From Caldifarciminota bacterium (GTDB taxonomy: Bacteria; Hydrothermota; Tepidihabitantia; SM23-42), in assembly GCA_020353055.1 (NCBI GenBank), contig CP070686.1, positions 1,994,308-2,058,307 of the forward strand: 64,000 nt of DNA, read 5' to 3'. Numbering within the stretch: position 1 is the stretch's first letter; each line of letters starts with the position of its first letter. The position numbers and the translations under genes are program-made. Positions 25,198-33,800 of this stretch are shown piece by piece. The notes below the pieces were generated by a model. That model did no database searches. It saw only the letters and a program-made list of their open reading frames with translations, and was not told where the DNA came from.

Positions 25198-26469
25198 CTA
25201 CGCCCAGAATATCCAGATGAAAAGTGCTCCTGCGGCGACAGCAAGAATAGAGAAGGGGAGACCTATCTTAATGAAATCGGAGAAGTTGACCAGATATCCT
25301 TGTTTCTTCAGCAGCCCGACACCGACAATATTTGCCGACGCGCCGATTGGTGTAATGTTTCCGCCAACAGTTGTTCCGATTATTGTGCCGAACAGTAGCA
25401 GATAAACCGGATAGCCGTATGAGGACGCGAGCATGGGAATTATGCCGACCAGTGCTGTGAAATAGGGTACGTTGTCCACAAACGCCGATACAAATACCGA
25501 GAACACTACCAGGATGAGATAGGTAACGAGCAAATTACCAGAAGTCAATTTACCAACCGCATGGGCGAGAAAAGTTGTTGTTCCGGTTGCGGTTAATGAC
25601 CCGATAATACCGAAGATTGCAGCGAGGAAGAATAGGGTCTCCCAATCCATGTCTTTGAGTATATGAAATGTCTTGACCTTGCCCGAAAGACAGCTCCAAG
25701 CGATGCCGATGGCACCGAATATCAGGCACAAGAGACCGCCAAGATAGTCCATAAAGCCGCCGAAGAATGATCCGATAGCAAGAGCCAGGATAAGACCGAG
25801 AAGAAGAAAACCCGGGAATTTACTGACAATTTTCTCCGGCTTGATGGGCTGTATGGGTTCCTTATGTTTTCTAAAAAGAAAATATAGAACGATGAGAGAA
25901 ACGATCGCGGCAAATTCGACAGCGAAGAAAAGGCTGGGCCGTCCGTTGAAAATGAAGAAGTCGTTGAATGTCATGCGGGTGTAACTGGCAAGAATCATGC
26001 TGGGCGGGTCGCCGACCAGCGTTGCTGTGCCTTGAAGATTAGAGGAAAGGCAGATACCCAGGATGAAGGGCACTGGTGAAACCTTTAACTTACGAGAAAC
26101 TTCGAAGGCGATCGGTGCTACGATCAGAACGGTGGCTACATTCTCGACAAATGCTGAGATGACTCCACTGAATGCCGACAACCAGATTATTGCCCATACG
26201 AGATTCTTAGAGCGGTCTATGATCAGTTCCGCAAGGTATGCGGGTATTCTCGAGTGAATGAAAAGTTCAGCGACAACGAGGCTGCCCCAGAATATGCCAA
26301 GTATGTTCCAGTTGATATACTGCAGCAGTTCGAGTGGAGATAAGATTCCGAAAATCAGGATGAATCCAATACCAATCCAGGCAATGAGAAATTTGTATTT
26401 ATGAAAAGCAATTATCGCAGCATAGGCGATTACAAAGATAATCAGACAGGTTATCTGCTCGGTGGACAT
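25198..26469 (-). CDS. SLC13/ArsB-NhaD superfamily permease
   Basis: 423-residue integral membrane protein with about ten to twelve hydrophobic segments. Ion transporter superfamily motifs occur twice, as expected for the inverted repeat: FVENVATVLIVAPIAFE with SNLQGTATLVGDPPS in the first half, and FVDNVPYFTALVGIIP with GGNITPIGASANIVG in the second. The NxxT/P motifs bind anion and sodium in characterised members. Substrate is not resolved: arsenite, dicarboxylate/citrate or sodium-proton exchange are all represented in the superfamily. It starts 7 bases after argF, so the two form an operon, but no metabolic link is obvious. Confidence 0.8.
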   Translation of the reverse strand: MSTEQITCLIIFVIAYAAIIAFHKYKFLIAWIGIGFILIFGILSPLELLQYINWNILGIFWGSLVVAELFIHSRIPAYLAELIIDRSKNLVWAIIWLSAFSGVISAFVENVATVLIVAPIAFEVSRKLKVSPVPFILGICLSSNLQGTATLVGDPPSMILASYTRMTFNDFFIFNGRPSLFFAVEFAAIVSLIVLYFLFRKHKEPIQPIKPEKIVSKFPGFLLLGLILALAIGSFFGGFMDYLGGLLCLIFGAIGIAWSCLSGKVKTFHILKDMDWETLFFLAAIFGIIGSLTATGTTTFLAHAVGKLTSGNLLVTYLILVVFSVFVSAFVDNVPYFTALVGIIPMLASSYGYPVYLLLFGTIIGTTVGGNITPIGASANIVGVGLLKKQGYLVNFSDFIKIGLPFSILAVAAGALFIWIFWA

Positions 26470-26476
26470 GCCTTGG

Positions 26477-27379
26477 TCAGTGTTGCTGACTGAGCCAGAC
26501 CATTATGCCCTTCTGAACATGCAGCCGGTTCTCGGCTTCATCAAAAACAATTGAATGTGGTCCGTCGATAATTTCATCGGTTATTTCTTCACCACGATGC
26601 GCAGGGAGACAGTGCATTACCAGATGATCTTTCTTGGCATGCTTCAGCAAGTCGGTATTGAGCTGAAACTTCTTGAATACCTTCTTCCTCTCCGCAGCTT
26701 CTTTTTCCTGGCCCATGGAAGCCCAGACATCCGTGTATACTATGTCAGCATCGGCTACCGCTTCGATTGGATCGATGCTGAGAACCGTATTGGCAGCTTT
26801 CTCCGTATAGGTCTTCTCAGGCTCATAGCCGGCTGGCGTTGCGATTCTTAGGCTGAAACCAAGCAATATGGATGCTGCCACAAAGGAATTACAGACGTTG
26901 TTGCCATCGCCGACATAAGCAATAGTAAGCCCGTCTAATGGTCCCTTTTTCTCAAAGACAGTAAACAGATCGGCCATGATCTGACATGGATGTTCTAAAT
27001 CGGACAGACCATTAATTACCGGTATTGAGGAACTTTTCGCCAAATCATCAACCGTTTTATGAGCGAAAACGCGTGCCATAACAATGTCGACCCAACGGGA
27101 GAGGTTCTTCGCGGCGTCAGGCACTGTTTCGCGTTTACCGAGTTGGATGTCGGAAGGCGCCAGATATATCGCGTGTCCGCCAAGCTGTGTCATACCCGTC
27201 TCGAAGGTTACTCTGGTCCGCAATGAGGGTTTCTCAAAGACCATGGCCAGGGTTTTATCTTTCAATATTCGGTGTTCCACCCCTTTTTTCTGTGATTCTT
27301 TGAGTGTCTTCGCTAACTCGAATATCTCTGATATTTCATTCTTTTTCAAGTCGAACATTGTCACAAAGTCTTTTTTCAT
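26477..27379 (-). CDS. argF: Ornithine carbamoyltransferase
   Basis: 300-residue enzyme joining carbamoyl phosphate and ornithine to citrulline in arginine synthesis. The carbamoyl-phosphate motif reads EKPSLRTR (about 49-56; the SLRTR form occurs in many OTCs in place of STRTR), HPCQ near 130 contributes to the same site, and the ornithine-specific HCLPAHRGEE is near 266. Length and motifs are normal for anabolic OTC; the HCLP motif separates it from aspartate carbamoyltransferase. GGAGG precedes the ATG and a promoter lies 17 bases upstream. It is followed by the SLC13-type permease gene. No other arginine genes are in the window. Confidence 0.93.
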   Translation of the reverse strand: MKKDFVTMFDLKKNEISEIFELAKTLKESQKKGVEHRILKDKTLAMVFEKPSLRTRVTFETGMTQLGGHAIYLAPSDIQLGKRETVPDAAKNLSRWVDIVMARVFAHKTVDDLAKSSSIPVINGLSDLEHPCQIMADLFTVFEKKGPLDGLTIAYVGDGNNVCNSFVAASILLGFSLRIATPAGYEPEKTYTEKAANTVLSIDPIEAVADADIVYTDVWASMGQEKEAAERKKVFKKFQLNTDLLKHAKKDHLVMHCLPAHRGEEITDEIIDGPHSIVFDEAENRLHVQKGIMVWLSQQH

Positions 27380-27395
27380 TATGCCTCCGTGTCTA

Positions 27396-27423
27396 ATAAT
27401 AACTATATTTGTAGTAAAGTCAA
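27396..27423 (-). promoter_or_regulatory. Promoter of argF-permease
   Basis: Minus-strand TTGACT (27418-27423), 16-base spacer, TATTAT (27396-27401); about 10 bases of leader with GGAGG before the ATG. Confidence 0.7.
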
Positions 27424-27474
27424 TTATCTGTTGGGATGAGTTTTGCGGTAAAACAGCGTGTTTCTCTGCAAATC

Positions 27475-27500
27475 ATCAACTACCCTACAGGGTAGTTGAT
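27475..27500. terminator. 12-bp perfect hairpin downstream of the PorV-like gene
   Basis: ATCAACTACCCT (27475-27486) and AGGGTAGTTGAT (27489-27500) are exact inverses separated by AC. It lies 16 bases after the stop of the minus-strand PorV-like gene and upstream of argF. No T run follows on either strand, so termination is likely but not canonical; an operator for argF is the alternative. Confidence 0.5.
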
Positions 27501-27515
27501 CAGCACAGGTTGTTG

Positions 27516-28853
27516 TTAATCAGTGAGCAGAGCTTCCATTGCCGCGCCAACGTAGAGTGCAGCAATACCGATCAGCGAAAGGGTCTTTGTGCGGTTATTA
27601 TCGGTCGAGTAATAACTGTTCGCCAGTAACAGCGCAGGCGCGAGAAAGGCCGAACCTTTGAGTCCCTCGCCTTTGTAGAATTGTGCTCCACCAGGAGCAA
27701 GAGCTGCCGTGGTAATTTTGAGGATATTATGTAATTTCTGGTTATTTTTGATATGCTCTGGTGGCGGGTGAGAATAGAGGGAGATTTGTACATGATAGGA
27801 GTTCGAATAATACCTGGCGACATCGAATTCTATATTGGGCAGTTTCAGCCCCACGCCAGATGTCTCGTCCCAGATCTGGAAAGAACCAAAGCGATAGGAG
27901 AAGTACTTTAAGAATGTAAATTCCCATCCCGAGCATTCCCATAATCGTCCGCTCCCTGATGTCTCTTCCGGATCATACGATCGGTCATAGCAGAATTTGA
28001 TGTTCAAGATGTCAGTAACGGGGATATTCATAACCTTATATTTTGCTATTGATAACACAGAGTCCAAGAAGACAACAGGTTCAAGTGAAATTCCCCACCG
28101 GTATCTCGTGGGTAGTCGGTAGCCTGTGTAACTGGTGTCATTGGCGTATTTGATTCTAGGTCCAAGATTTGTGATTGATGCTCCAAGACCGATTCCGTAT
28201 ATTCTGGATAATACTCCAGCATCGAGCGCGATCGTCTTACCGCCGTCTACTTCTGGCGGTTCATAAAACGACAACTCGGTTAATCGGGTGGAACCAATGT
28301 ACTTTACATTTATCCCGACACCGAGTCGTCGGAAAATTATCCTGCTGTAGGACGCTCCGATTGCATAGTCATACAGTTCAAAACTGCCGAGGTACTGTCC
28401 TTCGTAATTATAGACGTCACGTATACCGGAGGTGAAGTAGGAGAGACTTGCCCCAAAAGTACCAATCACTCCATGCGGGAACACCGCAGCGCCACCAACA
28501 GAACGCATGCCCTCTATGAGAAACAGCCAGGCTGGTTCTGGAGGTATTACTTCATCCTGATACAATACCTTTCCCGTGAATGCGAGCATTCCTTTTTCGA
28601 TGAGCCGTGCCATGCCAGGAGGAAAACCTTGATTCATGAACGTGAAACCGGACCTATCATGGAAAGCAAGCGCCCCTGGATTGTAGTATACAATACTGGG
28701 ATCACCTACTGATGCTGCATATGCGTGTCCCATTGCAGTCGCTTTGGCGTTAGGCGGTATGCTAAGGTGAATTAATGCTGGGTGATCATTGCCAAATGAA
28801 AGTATGAATAAGGATAGCAAGGTGAGAATGGTGAAAATGCGTGCGGCTGACAT
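27516..28853 (-). CDS. PorV/PorQ-like outer-membrane barrel with DUF5683-like C-terminal tail
   Basis: 445 residues. A signal peptide (about 1-22) precedes the FadL-type PorV/PorQ signature PPNAKATAMGHAYAASVGDPSIVYYNPGALA-like region (about 33-62), followed by alternating beta strands (VGINVKYIGSTR, LDAGVLSRIYGIGLGASITNLG) as in PorV, the T9SS protein that receives cargo at the outer membrane. The last 65 residues (LAPGGAQFYKGEGLKGSAF and two hydrophobic stretches) look like a DUF5683-type tail with two membrane helices, an unusual addition to a barrel. The gene is alone, with its own promoter and AAAGGAGG before the ATG. A T9SS function is inferred from the family and from the cargo in the window. 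Confidence 0.72.
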   Translation of the reverse strand: MSAARIFTILTLLSLFILSFGNDHPALIHLSIPPNAKATAMGHAYAASVGDPSIVYYNPGALAFHDRSGFTFMNQGFPPGMARLIEKGMLAFTGKVLYQDEVIPPEPAWLFLIEGMRSVGGAAVFPHGVIGTFGASLSYFTSGIRDVYNYEGQYLGSFELYDYAIGASYSRIIFRRLGVGINVKYIGSTRLTELSFYEPPEVDGGKTIALDAGVLSRIYGIGLGASITNLGPRIKYANDTSYTGYRLPTRYRWGISLEPVVFLDSVLSIAKYKVMNIPVTDILNIKFCYDRSYDPEETSGSGRLWECSGWEFTFLKYFSYRFGSFQIWDETSGVGLKLPNIEFDVARYYSNSYHVQISLYSHPPPEHIKNNQKLHNILKITTAALAPGGAQFYKGEGLKGSAFLAPALLLANSYYSTDNNRTKTLSLIGIAALYVGAAMEALLTD

Positions 28854-28888
28854 ATCTCCTCCTTTTACATTAAATACTTATGTCGGTT

Positions 28889-28916
28889 AGTATACTTCTC
28901 TTCAGATTGCTGTCAA
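28889..28916 (-). promoter_or_regulatory. Promoter of the PorV-like gene
   Basis: Minus-strand TTGACA (28911-28916), 16-base spacer, TATACT (28889-28894); about 30 bases of leader. Confidence 0.75.
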
Positions 28917-29007
28917 GCGATTCTCATCTTAGCACCGACGTGCCCTTATCAGCATAAGCCGTTGCGTTTTCTGATTTTTACCGTACGTGTGAAGAGTATG
29001 CTACCGG

Positions 29008-29577
29008 TCAGTTGTGCTGTTCAAACCGTTTGCCGACATGCATGGCGTGCGCGAGCTTTTTGCCCAATTCCCAGTAGTAATTGTCGTACATTGAATAGAG
29101 AATCGGCTTGATCTTCTTTATGTCGGGATGTTCACGTGTAAGGATGTTATCCTCCGCGTAAGTTGCTACGATCTCTCCGATGAATAGCTCGTGGGTTGCG
29201 AATTGCATGGTTTGTACTACTCTACACTCTGCAGTGAGTGGACATTCCTGGATCATTGGCGCATTTTTCAGTTCGCCGTAAGATATATCAAACAATTTTG
29301 ATTTGTCATGGTCAAACCCGGATACGACGCTACAATAATCAGTTACAGCAAGTAGCTCAGTTGAAGGCACATTGATGCTGAATGTTTTGTTTTCGCGTAT
29401 GCCCTTGTTAGTGTAGTGACCCTTGTTGAGAACCGCGGCGATCGTCGGTGGCTCAAAATTGACCATGCTGAACCATACGACTGTAAGGAAATTAGGTTTG
29501 TTCTCAACATCAGCACCGACAATGATAACGGACATCGGGTACACAGGTATTTTGGAAAAGATTTTCTTCTTTGGCAT
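29008..29577 (-). CDS. Flavin reductase-like FMN-binding split-barrel protein (flavoredoxin type)
   Basis: 189-residue flavoprotein of the flavin reductase/flavoredoxin family, which binds FMN and transfers electrons. Seen: PVYPMSVIIVGADVENKPNFLTVVWFSMVNFEPPTIA-like N-terminal region (about 11-48), the nucleotide-site NKGHYTNKGIRENKTFSINVPS, and the family segment CYS-containing DYCSVVSGFDHDKSKLF. Length matches the family. GGAGG lies 8 bases before the ATG and the gene has its own promoter, divergent from the sensor kinase. The electron donor and partner are unknown. Confidence in the family is high, in the precise role low. Confidence 0.83.
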   Translation of the reverse strand: MPKKKIFSKIPVYPMSVIIVGADVENKPNFLTVVWFSMVNFEPPTIAAVLNKGHYTNKGIRENKTFSINVPSTELLAVTDYCSVVSGFDHDKSKLFDISYGELKNAPMIQECPLTAECRVVQTMQFATHELFIGEIVATYAEDNILTREHPDIKKIKPILYSMYDNYYWELGKKLAHAMHVGKRFEQHN

Positions 29578-29618
29578 TCGTCTACCTCCTTGCTTTGTTT
29601 GTTTGACGATACAGTGCT

Positions 29619-29646
29619 ATTATATATTCAATTCATGGTATTACAA
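29619..29646 (-). promoter_or_regulatory. Promoter of the flavin reductase gene
   Basis: Minus-strand TTGTAA (29641-29646), 16-base spacer, TATAAT (29619-29624). The -35 box is weak. Confidence 0.5.
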
Positions 29647-29669
29647 GATGTTCCGGAGCGACATCTTGT
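29643..29669. repeat. Hairpin in the flavin reductase/sensor kinase intergenic region
   Basis: ACAAGATGT (29643-29651) and ACATCTTGT (29661-29669) form a perfect 9-bp stem with a 9-base loop. It overlaps the -35 region of both divergent promoters (minus TTGTAA at 29641-29646, plus TTGACT from 29669), so it is well placed as an operator for both. Confidence 0.5.
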
Positions 29670-29697
29670 TGACTTCAATGATTCTTTTATGTATTAT
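29669..29697 (+). promoter_or_regulatory. Promoter of the sensor kinase gene, leaderless type
   Basis: TTGACT (29669-29674), 17-base spacer, TATTAT (29692-29697). The predicted start (29703-29704) falls on the ATG pair at 29701/29704. Confidence 0.6.
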
Positions 29698-29700
29698 GAA

Positions 29701-31623
29701 ATGATGGGTAAGAAGATGAAGCGTTATTTCTTGCTGGCAATAATCCTGCTGTTGCTTCTTGGTACGTTCCTGGCGTTTGGGCTGATCAGTGGACGAAGGG
29801 TAATGCTGGATTTGATTAAGGAGCAGGCGCGTTCTTTTCTTTCGATCGTTGCTTCAACCCAGGAGAATTTGATCTTCGCAGAAGCTCGGGTAGAGGATGA
29901 ACTGATCCATAAATTAATCAGCGCGTGTAACGTTCTTAACTCTGATTTACGTAAAGCGAATGCTGAGAATGTCAGACACAGCTTTGGCTTTACTTCAATC
30001 GTGATCTTCAACAGGGTAACAAAGAAAACGATTCTGACTTCGGGAGCACCAGTTATGGTTAGTGATGAGTTGTTCGAACAGCGCGAACCGATATCGTTCG
30101 AATATTTCGATTTTGGCAACGCTACTCTCATGCGTTTTGTGTATGTCATATCCGAACGGATTTTTCAGATCGAAATTCCTGCCGATGAAATACATGAATT
30201 CCGCACTGAATTCGGCATCAACAAGATAATAAACCAGATAGCAGCGAATCCGATGGTCGAATATCTTGTCTTGCAGGACAAGGAAGGCATATTATTCGCT
30301 ACACCTAATGTTGAAACGATCAGCAGGATAGATGACGATCCCGAATTGCTACAGGTGGTTGATATTAGGGACGAGGCAAGTCGCATTGAAAATTTCAACG
30401 ATATGAAAGTCCTTGAAGTAATACGTCCTTTTATAGTCGAAGACGAAATGTTTGGTATTTTTAGGATCGGAATAAGTCTCGATAGCTATTACCGGCACGT
30501 TCGTAGAACAGAAGGGCAGCTGATAGCTTTGTTCTTGATCATATTTGGTGCGAGTTTTTTTCTTATTCTCTTGCTGATGAATTATCAATCTTATGCGAAT
30601 ATCAAGGATTTGTTTCACAAGACTCTTGGTGCAGTGGAGGACGGTGTTTTACTGGTTGACCAAAAGAGATCGGTCACTGCAGTTAATCAGATGTTCTGCA
30701 ATCTGTCTTCTTTCGACGAAGATTTCGTTGTCGGTAACAGCTACGATCGGATATTACCCGGTGACCCATTTGACATCGAGAAGGTGATGCGCGAAGGGAA
30801 GAAGATTGCGGATGAAAAACGCGTATTCGAACGAGATATACAATATGCTGCATATCCTCTCTTTGATGATCGACACAATGTTTCCGGTGCTATCACCATA
30901 CTACATGACGTGACTGAGATACGAGAGTTTGAAAAACAGAGAGAAGAGGCAGAGAGGCTTGTTTTTCTAGGTAATTTAGTGGCAAACCTTGCTCATGAGA
31001 TAAAGAACCCTTTGAATGGCTTGTCAATCGGAATACAGAGATTGATAAAAGAATTTCCGAACGCCGATAAAGACTATGTCCGGATTACGAAGAGTCTGAA
31101 GCAAGAAATCGGCTCTCTCAACAAGATAGTAAACGATTTTCTGATGCTTGCCAGGCCCAAGATGAAGAGTAAGCAATCATTCAGCGTCAGTAGCGTGTTG
31201 AATGAAATGCGCCCCTTGATCGAGAACAGTATTCGTGAACAGAACATACACCTGAGTGAGAATTTCGAGACCGACGTGAATCTCATCGGGAATCGAGATG
31301 ATTTTAGAAGGGCTGTTTTGAACATCATACTGAATGCCGTGGACGCCGTGGCCGAGGTGAAAGACCGTAAACGTGAAATCGATATTAGCTTAATTGCTTC
31401 GGGTGAAGGTGTTAAACTTATCATTGCTGATAGCGGTATCGGTATGGATGATGAGGAAAAGGAACGTGTCTTCAGTCCTTATTACAGTACGAAAAAAAGT
31501 GGGACCGGGCTCGGTCTGTATATCGCACAGAAGATTGTAAAGGACCATGGTGGTGTTATCAGCATCACTAGTCGTAAGGACAGGGGCACTGTTTTTGAGA
31601 TCGCCTTCAGATCGTCCGTATGA
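29701..31623 (+). CDS. Membrane sensor histidine kinase with periplasmic domain and PAS domain
   Basis: 640-residue kinase. A first membrane segment (about 8-30), a periplasmic sensor of about 230 residues (Cache-like, VEYLVLQDKEGILFATPN), a second segment near 275-297, a PAS domain (about 305-410: GVLLVDQKRSVTAVNQMFC), then dimerisation/phosphotransfer with LAHEIKNPLNGLSIGIQRL (His near 435) and an ATP-binding domain (NIILNAVDAV, IIADSGIGMD, GTGLGLYIAQKIV). This is the NtrB/ZraS-like class that usually acts with an NtrC-type regulator, none of which is adjacent. The start lies at 29701 or 29704 because the promoter puts transcription there; a longer open frame to 29416 runs through the promoter and the flavin reductase gene and is not used. 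ATG 29716 is possible. Confidence 0.85.
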   Translation: MMGKKMKRYFLLAIILLLLLGTFLAFGLISGRRVMLDLIKEQARSFLSIVASTQENLIFAEARVEDELIHKLISACNVLNSDLRKANAENVRHSFGFTSIVIFNRVTKKTILTSGAPVMVSDELFEQREPISFEYFDFGNATLMRFVYVISERIFQIEIPADEIHEFRTEFGINKIINQIAANPMVEYLVLQDKEGILFATPNVETISRIDDDPELLQVVDIRDEASRIENFNDMKVLEVIRPFIVEDEMFGIFRIGISLDSYYRHVRRTEGQLIALFLIIFGASFFLILLLMNYQSYANIKDLFHKTLGAVEDGVLLVDQKRSVTAVNQMFCNLSSFDEDFVVGNSYDRILPGDPFDIEKVMREGKKIADEKRVFERDIQYAAYPLFDDRHNVSGAITILHDVTEIREFEKQREEAERLVFLGNLVANLAHEIKNPLNGLSIGIQRLIKEFPNADKDYVRITKSLKQEIGSLNKIVNDFLMLARPKMKSKQSFSVSSVLNEMRPLIENSIREQNIHLSENFETDVNLIGNRDDFRRAVLNIILNAVDAVAEVKDRKREIDISLIASGEGVKLIIADSGIGMDDEEKERVFSPYYSTKKSGTGLGLYIAQKIVKDHGGVISITSRKDRGTVFEIAFRSSV

Positions 31624-31702
31624 TGTTTCTCTATATCTGTTTTTATCGAAAGATTCAATTCTGTAGTATGCTCATCAACACTTTGTTCTCGGTGCCAGAT
31701 TA

Positions 31703-31730
31703 TTGACAACAGCCTATTTTTCCATATAAT
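31703..31730 (+). promoter_or_regulatory. Promoter of the kamA-like gene
   Basis: TTGACA (31703-31708), 16-base spacer, TATAAT (31725-31730); full consensus, leader about 50 bases. Confidence 0.85.
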
Positions 31731-31785
31731 AGATATATAGATTCTTAATGTAAATAGTGATAAAATAAAGTCGAAAGGTGATGAT

Positions 31786-32937
31786 ATGCGTTTGATGTTG
31801 AGATCAAAATTAGACCGCGAGAAGATTCCAGCAAACGATTTATGGAAGCGTGCGTTGAGAGAAAGCATACGTACGGTGGAGCATTTGGATAGACATCTGA
31901 AGCTTTCATACGAAGAAAGAAAACAAATTTCGGATATAATTGAGAGGCATCCTATGCGTATTACCCACCATTACTTGTCTCTCATCAAGAAAAACGACCC
32001 ATCTGATCCGGTAAGGAAAATGATCGTGCCATCCGCTGAGGAATTCAATCTTCTGGGGCAGTATGATACGAGTGGCGAATTGTCCAATACGAAAATGCCT
32101 GGGCTTCAGCATAAGTATGCACAGACAGCCCTGATACTGACAACGAACCGGTGTGCGACCTATTGTCGATATTGTTTCAGAAAGCGGCTGATCGGGTTGG
32201 AAACCGATGAAATCCTGAGGCGGTTCAATGATGCAGTTAGATATATCGAGAAGCACAATGAAATAACCAATGTTTTGATAAGCGGCGGTGACCCAATGGT
32301 CCTTCCCACCGATATTATTGAACGTTTCTTACAGAAGCTTTCAGCTATCGACCATCTTAATTTTATCAGAATTGGTACGAAGATCACAGTTGCGTTGCCA
32401 GATAGAATTCTTCAGGACAAACGCCTGCAAGCGTTGCTCAGGTACTACACTTCACGTAGAAAAAGAATCATTGTAGTTACGCATATAAACCACCCTCATG
32501 AAATTTCGCCGAAAACTGTCGCCGCAGTTAAAGCACTCGAGCGTGCATCCATTGCGGTTAGTAACCAGACTGTTCTCCTTAAGGGTGTTAACGATACACC
32601 AGAGGTTCTGGCTGCCCTTCAAAAGGAATTACTAAAGGTGAGTATTCAGCCATACTATGTGTTTCAATGCCGTCCAGTGAAGCGTGTTAAGCATAATTTC
32701 CAGCTATCTCTCCGCAGAGGACTTGAGGTAGTAGATCGTGCGAAGAGAATGCTTGATGGTCCGAGTAAGCGATTCCGGTACGTGATGTCGCACAGAACCG
32801 GCAAGATCGAAATACTGGGAATTAGGGAGGATTATATGTATTTCAGGTACCATCAGGCAAAAGATCCGCACAATCTAGGTAAGTTCTTCAGACGCAGGAT
32901 CGTCGATAAAGCTGGCTGGCTCGACGAGATGGGATAA
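31786..32937 (+). CDS. KamA-family radical SAM/PLP enzyme (lysine 2,3-aminomutase-like)
   Basis: 383-residue radical SAM protein that also binds pyridoxal phosphate. The cluster motif CATYCRYCFRKR has cysteines at 123, 127 and 130; SGGDPMVLP near 166 is the SAM-binding GGD motif; HINHPHEI near 227 is typical; and the C-terminal SHRTGKIEIL carries the lysine expected to hold PLP. It is shorter than clostridial lysine 2,3-aminomutase (about 415) and lacks its GGGGK form. Possible substrates are lysine, glutamate or EF-P lysine (EpmB-like); no efp gene is present, so this stays open. The ATG at 31786 is preceded by GAAAGGTG. The methyltransferase gene follows after 38 bases. Confidence 0.82.
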   Translation: MRLMLRSKLDREKIPANDLWKRALRESIRTVEHLDRHLKLSYEERKQISDIIERHPMRITHHYLSLIKKNDPSDPVRKMIVPSAEEFNLLGQYDTSGELSNTKMPGLQHKYAQTALILTTNRCATYCRYCFRKRLIGLETDEILRRFNDAVRYIEKHNEITNVLISGGDPMVLPTDIIERFLQKLSAIDHLNFIRIGTKITVALPDRILQDKRLQALLRYYTSRRKRIIVVTHINHPHEISPKTVAAVKALERASIAVSNQTVLLKGVNDTPEVLAALQKELLKVSIQPYYVFQCRPVKRVKHNFQLSLRRGLEVVDRAKRMLDGPSKRFRYVMSHRTGKIEILGIREDYMYFRYHQAKDPHNLGKFFRRRIVDKAGWLDEMG

Positions 32938-32975
32938 ACACGTCATAATCACTACCGTCTCACAGATAGGACCCC

Positions 32976-33656
32976 ATGTTCGGATATTACCGTGATAAGT
33001 TGCATGGCCATCGTTTGAAACGTTGTTATGACCTGGCGCCATTACGGATTCAACAGTATCTGCGCGCTGAAATGGAATATGTAGCACAACAAACGCTTTT
33101 GGGAAAGAGTCTACTTGAACTGGGGTGTGGATATGGACGTGTTTTGAAGTATCTGTCCGTGAAAACAAAAACCGTTTTTGGCATCGACATAGCACCGTCT
33201 AATATTGAGTTTGCTTCTCATTACCTAGTGGGATGCGATAATTACGATTTGGCAGTAATGGATGCAACAAACCTGGGTTTCGCAGATGACTCTTTTGATC
33301 ATGTTGTGTGCATACAGAACGGCATATGTGCCTTCCATGTTGACATTGGTTCACTGGTACGTGAGAGTGTACGTGTAGTGAAGAGCCAAGGTTCCGTATT
33401 CTTCTCCACTTACTCACCCAAGATATGGCAGGATAGACTCGAGTGGTTTGAATTGCAGTCAAGAGAAGGATTGGTCGGCAAGATTGATAGGAACAAAACA
33501 CACAACGGAATCATTGTCTGTGACGATGGGTTCACGGCAGGAACGCTTGATACTGAACGCTTCTGTGATGAAGTTTATGATATCCCCGTAGAGGTGGCCG
33601 TTGAAGAGATCGATGAGTCAAGTCTTTTTTTCATTTTGACCACGAAGAGTAGATAG
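32976..33656 (+). CDS. Class I SAM-dependent methyltransferase
   Basis: 226 residues with a Rossmann methyltransferase core: motif I LLELGCGYGRVL (about 44-55), the acidic residue after strand 2 in VFGIDIAPSN (about 67-76), motif IV-like FDHVVCIQNGICAF (about 108-121) and RVVKSQGSVFFSTYSP (motif post-V). The substrate cannot be read from sequence; the LCIQNGI region suggests a small-molecule methylase rather than a DNA or rRNA enzyme, but this is weak. It lies 38 bases after the KamA-like gene on the same strand and may share its transcript. Confidence 0.75.
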   Translation: MFGYYRDKLHGHRLKRCYDLAPLRIQQYLRAEMEYVAQQTLLGKSLLELGCGYGRVLKYLSVKTKTVFGIDIAPSNIEFASHYLVGCDNYDLAVMDATNLGFADDSFDHVVCIQNGICAFHVDIGSLVRESVRVVKSQGSVFFSTYSPKIWQDRLEWFELQSREGLVGKIDRNKTHNGIIVCDDGFTAGTLDTERFCDEVYDIPVEVAVEEIDESSLFFILTTKSR

Positions 33657-33683
33657 AAAAATTGGCAATAATTGTGCCATCTG

Positions 33684-33711
33684 TTGACTCACAGAATATG
33701 TTCCATATAAT
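33684..33711 (+). promoter_or_regulatory. Promoter of mntP
   Basis: TTGACT (33684-33689), 16-base spacer, TATAAT (33706-33711). The leader to the ATG at 33801 is about 83 bases, the longest in the window, but I see no known riboswitch motif in it. Confidence 0.75.
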
Positions 33712-33800
33712 CAGAGTAAAATTTATCATATTGAATATGTCTTTACCGATCTTACGTTAACGGACAGAAGATAAGTTAGAATGGTGTTAAGTATTTTTTT

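Noticed and set aside
27084-27629. 181-residue plus-strand open frame across argF and the PorV-like gene
   Set aside because: It runs antisense through two supported genes and their promoter region.
29416-29700. Longer N-terminus for the sensor kinase
   Set aside because: It would overlap the opposite flavin reductase gene and two promoters; family homology starts at the first membrane segment.
31786-32937. Assignment of the KamA-like protein to EpmB (EF-P modification)
   Set aside because: No efp or epmA gene is present and the sequence does not decide between KamA subgroups.
33712-33800. Manganese (yybP-ykoY) riboswitch ahead of mntP
   Set aside because: The leader is only about 83 bases and I cannot find the conserved loops, so no support.
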